Assembly: GCA_030407085.1 (NCBI GenBank)
Contig: CM059587.1
Span: forward strand, 76,373,001-76,437,000
Direction: 5' to 3'
DNA from: Trichopria drosophilae
Lineage: Eukaryota; Arthropoda; Insecta; Hymenoptera; Diapriidae
Length of the DNA stretch: 64,000 nt
A program made the translations under genes and the position numbers. Positions 55,041 through 64,000 of the stretch are shown piece by piece. Under the pieces are notes generated by a model. The model saw only the letters and a list, made by a program, of their open reading frames with translations, made no database searches and was not told the origin of the DNA. Positions within the stretch are counted from its first letter, which is position 1; every line of letters starts with the position of its first letter.

Positions 55041-56018
55041 AAACCGAAATAAAACGTATCCAATTCGTTTTAATTCTTTTTCGTTTGTTGGGATATGATA
55101 CCGCATTTAACGCATTACAAAAATTGATTTGTTGCGGCTTAGAATAGCTTTAAATTCTGTCAATTTAATCGAAGAATAAATTATATCGTTTTCCGTATTT
55201 CATAATTCTTGAAGAAATGTTCTATTTTAGATTATATGCCTACGATGAAATTTACACAACGGTCGTTTTCTATTTCGCGATCGATAAATTATCAGAATAG
55301 AAAAAACCTCAATAGTCGAATTGTAACTTTAAACATTCGTGGATATTAAAATAGACGTATCAAAATTAATGAAAATAAGCTTGTCATAGTAAAAATATTT
55401 ATTAACGTAAACAGTTTCATAAGCAACAAATATTATTTCACGACTGTTTGCTTTAAATTTTCATAATTTTCATAAATAATTCTTTAGACTGGTGACCGTC
55501 TAAACCAAGAATCAACAACGTCAAAACATGACATGTTAATAATGTCGTGCCAACTGGTCTAGAATATCGATGGTCCATAATAGCCTCATATTTTATAAAC
55601 TGTCAGCATGTTAAAATGCACACCATAAACTTAAAATATCAGTAAAATACTTACAAAATGTGGGAAGTTGGAGACATTAGGTTATTGAGTATTAAATAAG
55701 AGTATGCTAACTAGTCTGAAACTTTTAAACCGATTCCAAATTTGTTATTTCCTAGACATCATAAAAATGACACCCTAAAAACTTGACCCATTCATATCAG
55801 GTAAAGAAAATCAAAGGTCCAGACAAGAATATCGGAAGGGAAAGTAATTAGGCTTATCAACCGACCCACCGGATACTTACCATTCCGAAGTGTCATTTGG
55901 TAAACAATTTTTGCCCCTCCATCATCACCTGTTTTTGACTACCTCATGACCGAATCCTTCGCTACAAGTCGACCAGTTCTAAGTTAACTATAACCGAAGA
56001 CGGACGAACATCAGAAAC

Positions 56019-56375
56019 ATGGCTCTGTTGTATAAGGCAGTTTTTGAAGAAAATCTGGAGGAGGTTAAAAGGTTGTTGCTGAACGGAGCCGACATCAACG
56101 GAAGAAAAGAGGATGGATCCACGGCTCTCCATGCGGCTATATTTAACTCAGGGAGTAGAATTCTTCAGCTGCTATTGGAGTGGTGTCCTGACATCAATGC
56201 AGCTGACGAGGATGGCAATACTCCGCTCCACTTGGCTGTGATTCTGCACAACAATGAAGCTGGACACCTTCTCCTCGAGAGTGGGTGTAACGTGGAGTTG
56301 AGGAATGGCAACGGTGAGGATCCATCCGACATCGCTAATAGAATTTTGGGTGATCTCAAACAACGCGACCAGTAA
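56019..56375 (+). CDS. Small ankyrin-repeat protein, copy 2
   Basis: Encodes the same 118 residues as the ORF at 34075-34431, and I find no nucleotide difference across the 357 bp. The non-coding flanks of the two units do differ (for example GTCGTTTGG versus GTCATTTGG about 125 nt upstream, and several changes near 55738-55755). Perfect coding identity fits either recent duplication with few changes overall or constraint on the protein. Confidence 0.8.
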   Translation: MALLYKAVFEENLEEVKRLLLNGADINGRKEDGSTALHAAIFNSGSRILQLLLEWCPDINAADEDGNTPLHLAVILHNNEAGHLLLESGCNVELRNGNGEDPSDIANRILGDLKQRDQ

Positions 56376-57098
56376 CAACAATGCACGGCATTCTGAGGTA
56401 TGGCGCCATCTCGCAAGACGACCTGCAGCTGTAGTGATACAAAATTGTGTGAAAAGGACGATTCCTTCTGAGGAATAATAATTAAAAAAAATAACAAGGT
56501 TTTCAACAACTGAGCAAAGCAAAGCAACAATGAAAGAGTAAAGAAGACTCTAAATTTAATATTTTTAAACACGCCTACGTTCCGTATTTATCAAAACATA
56601 TTTTTGAAAGATATGAAACATAGACAGTCCTCAGCCTGTATAAAGTGCGAAGGAAAATATTGAATGTATGTTGCATAAAAAAATCACACTGCGTAACAGA
56701 ACAAGATAAAATTTCATTAAATGTTATATGCGGCTCAAGTTGGCGTCTTAAGCTGGCGGCCGGAGATAATTTTGATTTGTTCTAGTCTACTCATTAGGGT
56801 TAACTTATTATGAAGAAAAATTACAAAGATCGCCCGATTATTATTAGCAAAGTATCATCAGATGCTTTTCTTGTATAGTCGTACTTTGATACAGTGAGTC
56901 GCCACAACTTTTGGTATTATCACCGGGAGGTCCTCGTAATTTTTCTAGATGATAAGTTAACCGTAAAGAACAATATCTAACATTGTTTAAAAACACAGCT
57001 GCAAACAATTTGGATTTCTTTTTTTCGTTGAATTGGACGTAGTAAGGCACTATTGGCAAATGTGCAACTATACCAGGTCAAGTGTTGTGACTGCTTTT

Positions 57099-57454
57099 TG
57101 AAATAATTGTTTGTATAGTCGAATGAACTTATCTAAGTGATGTTCGATTACAATTGTAATAGTCTTTCTTGAGATGATCCCTTTTGGCAGCGCCCCTGGT
57201 GCAAGACTAGTCACGAGCTTTATTAAGAAGTTAAAAGAAAAAAAATGGGCACTTGTATCGTCCAACTTCACCCCATACCCCGTAAAAATCTACACTTGTT
57301 CAAAGTTTCATGTTTGTAAAGTCGAATAATACTGAGATTACGAGATGGGTGGATTTTTATCATGTCGGGAAAGGCTCTCATACAATTGTAATCGAACATC
57401 ACTTGGGTAAGTTCTTTTGATTATACAATTGTATTTTGAGTTTTTCCTGAAATG
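57099..57454. repeat. Inverted repeat downstream of ankyrin ORF (unit 2)
   Basis: Copy of the 35155-35510 inverted repeat with the same AAGTGATGTTCGATTACAAT arms. Confidence 0.58.
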
Positions 57455-57644
57455 AGCACTTGTAGATGTTAAAAGATATTACAAACATGGCAGTATTTTT
57501 TAAATAGCTATATATATATGTATTAAGTAATATAATTATTCTTTAAATTGATTACTAAATGAACAGACATGATCAGTACATAATCAGATATTAACAATAA
57601 CATTATTATTCACTATATTCCATTATTACTAATATTAAGAATGG

Positions 57645-58510
57645 TTTTCGCAAATGTCATTTCTTGTTGAAAAGGTAAATTATAAAATTTTGCAAAAGTT
57701 TCGGAATTTTTACTCCATCCTGCTAAGTTTCTGATCTCTTCTATATTTATTCCACTATTCGTCAGTACTTCCCTTCCCATCGACTGATTGTTTTGCTTTG
57801 TTGCACTCTTATGTTGTTTTTTAAAAGATAAGAAAAGTTTCGTTTCATCTTCCCTTATTTACTCTGTCTTGTTTAAAGATTCTTTTAATGTAGTTGCAAC
57901 ACATGTCTTTATATATAAGAGGGAAGCTCTAAAACTGGAATCGTTTTATTAACATTATATGTTTTAATTTTACAAAAAATGATTATTTTAGAACCATTTT
58001 CATTAAAAGTGATGCGAAATATATCTATCACCGAGAAGGACCGCATTCTGTGGGCAATTGTTATAGCTAGTAAACGAATTAATTTCAATGTTATTGATTT
58101 TAAATCTAAATTTTCGTCGGGATATAATGTTTCAACATAGTTTAAAATATTTCTGGGATCCCAGGTGTGCTGGTACTTAGATTTGACTGACGTAAATTAG
58201 CAAAGGCTTTGAAAACCCGTTTCATGCGTTCCTCTAATGCTATTTCCCTTTCAGAAATTAATGTAATGGCGGATTTGGCAGGATGTAAACTACCGTATTT
58301 TTTGTTATTACTGTATTGATCAGTTAAATAATTAATAATTTCAGGTACTGTTGCATTGTAAGGATTTAGATTTTTTTGGGGAGCACTATTGAAGCCATGG
58401 TTTCAAATCCGATTGATATTGCTTTATCGTACCTTCACTAAGTGATGAAAGAATTACTTCTGCAAGTAAAGTGGATGAGGGCAGCTGTCAATAGAAAGTA
58501 ATAAATCATT
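57645..58510 (-). pseudogene. DIRS-like tyrosine recombinase relic, fuller copy (unit 2)
   Basis: Here the recombinase is not split. Minus-strand frames contain YGSLHPAKSAITLISERE (core-binding region), then TLYPDENLDLKSITLKLIRL and ITIAHRMQSFS, and at the 3' side IRNLAGWSKNSETF and FYNLPF. At least two frame changes and stops interrupt it. The 394 bp at 58117-58510 are those missing from unit 1. It lies downstream of RT/RNase H in the element, the normal DIRS order. Confidence 0.78.
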
Positions 58511-60110
58511 ACTGGTATAAAATTTAATACGATTTTCATCCAATAGTTTTTGTAAAAGAGTTTTCCATGGTTGTTCTGGCCAGTCAGGAACAACTATGAT
58601 ACCTTTACATTTATCTTTTTTAATTTTTTTGCAAAATGTTTAAAACAAGTGAAAATGGTGGAAAAGCATAAAAATAGAAATCGTTCCAATCAATCGTGAA
58701 AGCATCTACTGCTATTGCGTTAGGGTTTTGATGCCATGAGACCTATCTCTTGTACTTGTTATTGAACCTACTATCAAAAAGATCTATGTCTGGCGTACCA
58801 AAACTCTTTACAATAGATTTGAATGCTTCATTATTTATCTCGTACTTTGTTTCCTTTTTCCTCGATTAAAAATCTGCTATTTTATAATCAGTCGATGAAA
58901 TATATGATGCGAATACCCAATTGTGCCGTTCTTCACAGCAACACTAACACCGAAAATCTTGCAAATTCTTTGACAAAATCATCGTTTTACTATCATTTCC
59001 TTTTGATTTCAACAATGCAAGATATCTTGAACGCTCGAATTATTTGGTATACAACCAGACATATTTTACAGCTGGACAAGAAGACACTATGATTTCTAAA
59101 AATATCGCAAAATCTCTGATAACACAGCACTTAATTGAACTAAAGTGTCGTAATTCTCTCACAAGTTTCTCAATCTTTTTCTAGGTAATTTTAGATGCAT
59201 TTTGCAAGAATCGTATATGAATCCTAAAAAGGTACAGGTTATTTTAGAAGCCAGTAGACATTTAGAAAAATTTACCATAAATCCGAGCTTTTGAAAAATC
59301 TTAATAATAGTGTTAACGAATGGTGGAAGGGCTTTGAAATGAAACACACGATTTGATCGGCCAAAAACTAAAAATCATATTTATTCCGATCAATCGGTGA
59401 CGACCCGATCGCGACGCGGACTTCATCACCCGCCGACGTCCGTAAACCTACTGAAAAAACCCGATAGTCAATTTTTACATCTTAGTTCGACTTTTCAATT
59501 TCTCGAACGTTTAAATAGACTACAACGTCATATTATATATCGATTATACTATTCGAAATACAAATACTTTTGTCGAGATCGTCACCATTTCGAAGGGTCT
59601 TTTACATAATTTACCTAACAGGCCTGCTTCATTTTGAGAGGTGTGCAATGGCGTAGGGAAAACCACCTCTGTGTGAAAAATCCTACGCCGGGTACCGCAG
59701 TTGATAAAACATCGATTCCGTCCGTAACAAATACGTTATATTCACAATCCGTATAATCTGACCCGAATAAGAGTATATCCTCAAGATATATTACTGACTT
59801 TAAACCTAATTGTCTTAAATAAGTGATAACAGGCTTCATAAGTTTTGTAAAAATATAGGGAGCTGTTTGAAAGTCCAAATGGTAAACAATTGTATTCTGA
59901 AATCTGCCCCATGAATGTGAATCGTAGATACTTTTTATGCCGATCTGTAATTGGAAATGTAAAATATGCATACTGCAAATCTACGGTTGCTAAAAAACTA
60001 GCTTTTGTAATAAGTTTGCTTGCAGTTCTGTAATCCTCTATTTTAAAATGGTTCAGATTTACGAATTTGTTCAAATAGGTTTAGAATAAGACTATCAGAA
60101 CCATCTGATT
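58511..60110 (-). pseudogene. DIRS-like RT/RNase H relic (unit 2)
   Basis: Same motif series as 46999-48600. Here the first catalytic motif reads TVDLQYAYF (an Asp lost relative to unit 1) and YLEDILLFG is again present. DIRS RNase H/connection blocks DIDLFDSRFNNKY, NAIAVDAF, FYFYAFPPFS and GIIVVPDWPEQPW can be read between stops at 58520-58830. Confidence 0.82.
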
Positions 60111-60349
60111 TAGGAATTATGAAGATAGAGGAAATAAATTGATCGTTCTCTGGGTTGCATTTTGAAATTGATCCATTTTTAAGTAATATGTCTAGACATA
60201 TTCATATTCTGTCAATTTCGTTATCATTCAATTACTTTGTATTATAAATCATTTGTTGCACTGGCTTTTTCAAGAAAGGGATCTGATATCCTCTGACTCA
60301 ATTAAAAATAGTTTTATTACTTGTAATTTCTGTATATTCAGAATAAAAC

Positions 60350-61230
60350 ATTCATATTCTACCAGTAATTCGTCCGTTTTCTGTCAGTAAAATCTCCTGG
60401 TTTTCTCTCGAAACTTGTTTCTCCTCTCTTCCTGGTGTTTATTTCGTTGGATTTCGTACGTAGTCCCAGGTTGGATTTCCATCTATTCGAGTGGGACCAC
60501 TGTCTCATTGGACGTTTCGCTTTTTTTGCCGAAGACACAACTTTGGCACTCGATGTTGAATTCATTCATAAATCTTGTTTTGTTTTTCTGGAGTCGTTGC
60601 TGATTTGATTCGATCATCCCAATTTGATCCAAAAAGAAATTCATCCAGCTTTGTTTTAATTAACGATTCTCGAGAGTTTACTTTTTTGGCGATCATTTTT
60701 TTTCTTGGGATATTTTCTTCACGAAAACAATGTCCTATAGCACGGCCTGCATCACTAAATAGTTTAATCGAGCCAATATTCTTTTCAGATTCATGACAGA
60801 GATGATTAATCATTTTTCCCATTGCAGTGATAGCAACGATTAGCACTTTCTGTTTATTTATTAATCGTTTGTCACTTACCAGTGATTGTTCAGGCAGTGC
60901 AGGAAATTTCTTCGTTTAATTTCGATGGACTTAAATATTTACAGTTTTTTGGTAATTTATATTCCTTGAAAATTCAGAGCAATCACCTTCTTCAGGTGCG
61001 AGTTTACATCTTCTAACGTTTGTGCACATAATGACGGACCGTCAGTTGTAAATTGTTCATTAGTTTTCAATTCCGTTTCATTAGTTTTTCCATTTTCATG
61101 TTCTGCAAAATTCGTATCATCTTTATTATTGTCTATGTGAATAACTGGCGTCAGATACGTGCACAGTTTGATTATCTGTAAACTGAATCTTGTATTATAA
61201 CCTTTTCCCTTAGAAGATATTATCAAAACT
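60350..61230 (-). pseudogene. DIRS-like gag relic (unit 2 and beyond)
   Basis: Three minus-strand open pieces (60359-60565, 60562-60846, 60957-61226) in different frames. They include a LFSDAGRAIGHCFREENIPR stretch of the kind found in DIRS gag and an acidic Asn/Glu-rich N-terminal segment. The piece beyond 60570 is absent from unit 1, so the duplication breakpoint cut through this gag. Confidence 0.6.
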
Positions 61231-61487
61231 ATTCATAACAATTTGTCTTTCGCAGTTTCTTTTTTATAATACTCTTGATAGATAATTAAACGTCACCTCT
61301 TGTAGTTTTACCTTTTGTTAGTTGAACATGATGAAAACAATTTTTTTTTTTTATAAATTATAGCTCTTCGGAATTTTTTCGGAATTGGATAAAATTTGGT
61401 ACACTATAGTAAAAATGTCTGAGCTTTTTGAAAAAAATATTTACAATAATAATTTATAATAATAAATATATAAAAAAACTAATTGTT

Positions 61488-62790
61488 ATTTTTCAAAGAG
61501 ATTTTTAACCACGGTGCACCCTTTGTTTAAATTAAATAATTGCTTTAATGCACATTAACTTGATAGCTAATTCTACACAAAATCGTTTGCACTTTGTAAA
61601 TTCGTTGTTTCTTTAATAGTTCACCGGCTATGAATTTTGAAAGTGTTTATCCCACCGTGCAACTCGGGAGCGCGCCCTGCCATATGCTCAAGTACGTGCT
61701 ACCGACGCTTTTCGCAGGGATCAACCTTTTTTCTTGTTTCATTGTTATTTATTTATGATTGTGAAATATTTTTTCAAAAATTTGAAGCATAAAATTTCAT
61801 GAAAGTATGGTTTTAACCAGTTGAACGTCAAAAAGTGCAGTTTCCATCCAGATATTTGGAAAACAATCGAGTCTCTACAATTTTTTTTCCTAATTATGCT
61901 ATTTTCAAGTTACCAGTGACACAATGTTGTTAACTTTTCTTCCGCTGGAGGTATACGTATGTGTTGCGGTTCTATTCGGCTCTCAATATGAAATAAAAAT
62001 CCGAAATAAAAATTAAGTTTCTTGTAAAATTACGTCCTCTTCAGTTGAGTCTAAAGTTATTTCAGTTATGTTAAACAAGAAAGTAAGCCAATCAAGGTAA
62101 ACAAAATTTAAAATAAGGTTTGGAGACAAAAAATACTGCGGAAGAGACGAACCACGGGGTCCCTAATTTGGTACATGGTTACACAATCGGCTTTGTAAGG
62201 GGCCAAAATGATGCGTACATTCCGATCAGCAACCTCCTCGCGGTACGTATCGCGTAATGTTGATGTTGGCGGTATTCGATCAAAGAACAGGAACAATGTT
62301 GTACATGTTATTTTCATAGTTTTTCTTAAAATATAAATAATTACCGACAAAACGAAAAAGATCGTCTTGATACGATAAAGATTGACGAAGTGCACATTCA
62401 ATGAAAAATGTTGTTGCGATGATTTTTTGCGTAGTGTATTATTAGTTGCGTTTACGTACGTGAGGTATAAAACCATAATTTCATGAAATTTTATGCTTCA
62501 AATTTTTGAAAAAAGTATTTCACAATCATAAAAAAAACAACGAAATGAGAAAACAGGTTGTTATCGCGGCGAAAAGCGTCGGTAGCACGTACGTGAGCAC
62601 ACGGCAGGGCGCGCGCTCCCGAGCTGCACGGTGGGATGAACAATTTCAAAATTCATAGCCGGTGATCTATTAAAGGCACAACGAATTTACAAAGTGCAAA
62701 AGATTTTGTATAGAATTAGCTATCAAGCAATGGTGCATTTAAGAAATTAAAAAGCGTGCACCGTGGCTAAAACTCATTTTGAAATTTTTT
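61488..62790. mobile_element. Long-TIR element with GC-rich arms splitting two DIRS gag relics
   Basis: CCACGGTGCAC at 61509 and its complement ending at 62766 begin inverted arms of about 300 bp (to about 61815 and from about 62470), with weaker pairing a little outside. The arms contain GGAGCGCGCCCTGC and GTACGTGCTACCGACGCTTT, far more GC-rich than the surroundings. The target duplication is not clear. The middle (61820-62470) has a minus-strand open frame of 122 codons (62108-62476) with one hydrophobic stretch and no known domain; it partly overlaps an arm and is probably not a gene. The superfamily is unassigned. Confidence 0.68.
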
Positions 62791-63345
62791 TCACGAAAAC
62801 AATGTGATATAGCACGTCCTGCATGAATCGAGCCAATATTCTTTTCAGATTCATGACTGAGATGATTAATCACTTTTCCCATTGCAGTGATAGCAGCAGT
62901 TAGTATCTTTTGTTTATTTATTAATCGTTTGTCACTTACCAGTGATAGTTCAAGCAGTGTGCAGGAAATTTCTTCGTTTAATTTTGGTGGACTTAAATAT
63001 CTATACAGTTTTTTGGTAATTTATATTCCTTGAAAAATTTTTCAATTAATGATTCAGACAATCCTGTTTGAACTGTCTCTTCTCATCGCACTGCAACATC
63101 TTTTTGCAAAGATTCTGACCAATAACCTTCTTCAGATGGGAGTTTACATCTTCTAACGTTTATGCACACAATGGCGGACTTTCAATTGTAAATTGTTCAT
63201 TAGTTTTCAATTCTGTTTTATTGGTTTTTCCATTTTCATGTTCTGCAAAATCCGTATCATCTGAATGATTGTCCGTTTCATCAATTTCGTCCTCATGTGA
63301 TCAACTGGCGTCAGATACGCGCACAGTTTAATTACCTTTTTTAAC
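62791..63345 (-). pseudogene. Second, diverged DIRS gag relic
   Basis: 62791-63320 matches 60710-61160 at moderate-to-high similarity (for example TTTATTAATCGTTTGTCACT and ATTAGTTTTCAATTC words in the same order) with indels and an extra 60-70 bp segment around 63040-63110. It is either a second DIRS copy or an older duplication of the gag end. Confidence 0.6.
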
Positions 63346-64000
63346 TACCTTTGTTAGTTACACCTTTGTAGTTTTTCAGAAAATCTTGACAAGGTCAGAA
63401 ACCTCCTCAAAGCCGTTTGCTATGGTCTGCCATCCTCTGAAAAATCAGAGTTTATGTCGAGTTTCATTTATGGTACTTATACCTTCATAAATAACTCTTC
63501 CATCTTTATCCTTGCGATAATCCTGATAACGCCTGTATTTGTAAAAAGGTATATAACCAATTTTATGTTAATTAGTAGTGTTTAGAAAGTTCTAAGACCA
63601 ATGAAAACATACCTACTGAAGTATTTTTTTTCTAAATCAAGACGATAATAGAAATGTTTGGATATTTTCCCTTGATAAAATTTCTTATGTAACAATGAAA
63701 AGGCCTAACATTCAGCATTCAAAAATTCAGCGTTATCAAGTTTCAACTTATGAAGATAGTTCATACCTATGTTTTTAATGTTTTAGGATAAGGTTTCTGA
63801 AAATATTCTCAAGAATTACATAACAAATTTCTGGATTTAGATTTTCTTATTTTCTAAAAAACCTTGATTGTTCACCAACGTGTAGTGTTTGCAAGGAGGG
63901 TCTCTTAAAAAATCATAACATGAAAAGCTCTTGCGATACAAATACGCTTTGCAGAATATGGTTTGATAAATCATCAACTTGTACGAACGTTAAATTTTTA
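63346..64000. other. Right window edge, no gene assigned
   Basis: On the minus strand a short open stretch near 63430-63545 reads RRYQDYRKDKDGRVIYEG, which may be more of the DIRS gag or another retroelement. The rest is AT-rich without recognisable features. Confidence 0.35.

Larger units (their letters stand above)
50707..55092. mobile_element. Outer palindromic CCCAACAAACG element with nested insertions (unit 2)
   Basis: Counterpart of 28758-33153 with the same termini and the same nested elements at 51244-54312, 52981-54082 and 54480-55040. The whole nest therefore predates the segmental duplication. Confidence 0.78.
49071..60570. repeat. Tandem duplication unit 2 (uninterrupted, 11.5 kb)
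   Basis: This is the second copy of the 11.5 kb segment: the nested transposon stack, the ankyrin ORF and the YR-to-gag part of a DIRS element. The left junction at 49070/49071 joins the middle of the DIRS gag region to AAATTTCATATGG. The two parent sequences share only a few bases there (CA[AT]AAAT-like), consistent with end joining or template switching. The right side continues without a break into further DIRS gag sequence at 60571. Confidence 0.92.

Noticed and set aside
62108..62476. 122-codon frame as a novel membrane protein
   Set aside because: Partly overlaps a terminal inverted repeat arm; one hydrophobic stretch alone is weak support.
1..64000. CRISPR arrays, bacterial operons, rRNA operons
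   Set aside because: Sequence is eukaryotic with spliced genes; the repeats present are transposon-derived and no array of short spaced repeats was found.

Overview
The window is an AT-rich, intron-bearing, transposon-loaded animal nuclear segment. An insect, perhaps a hymenopteran, is my best guess: it has a Gypsy element with a baculovirus-F-like env, DIRS and pogo/piggyBac-like relics, and compact host exons between transposon-swollen introns. The species cannot be named from the sequence. Only two conserved host genes are evident, plus one small ankyrin ORF present twice.

Region 1 (1-18.1 kb): the last three coding exons of an R3HCC1L-like gene (+ strand; exons 90-384, 14743-14979, 17355-17428). 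Its 14.4 kb and 2.4 kb introns hold a pogo-type MITE, CCCAGCAAACG-type and TTAA-type inverted-repeat elements, two opposed LINE RT remnants and two nested giant palindromes.

Region 2 (18.1-26.4 kb): a complete eight-exon gene for SRP72, the 72 kDa protein of the signal recognition particle (- strand, 654 aa), whose first exon sits 6 kb from the rest across a TE-filled intron. It converges tail-to-tail with the R3HCC1L-like gene.

Region 3 (27.1-60.6 kb): a tandem duplication of about 11.5 kb. Each unit carries a stack of nested CCCA(A/G)YAAAC-family transposons, one intronless 118-aa ankyrin ORF (nucleotide-identical in both copies), and a decayed DIRS-like tyrosine-recombinase retrotransposon. 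Unit 1 is split by a 10.8 kb Gypsy/errantivirus-like provirus on the - strand (36171-46998).

The provirus is the most unusual object here. Between RNase H and integrase it encodes an OTU-type cysteine protease domain with Cys and His present, followed by a macro (ADP-ribosyl-hydrolase-like) domain, in addition to gag, protease, integrase and an F-like env. The RT catalytic core is missing, the 3' LTR is half deleted, and several reading-frame breaks all have the sign of single-base losses.

Region 4 (60.6-64 kb): DIRS gag remnants, a second diverged DIRS gag copy, and between them a long-TIR element with GC-rich arms.
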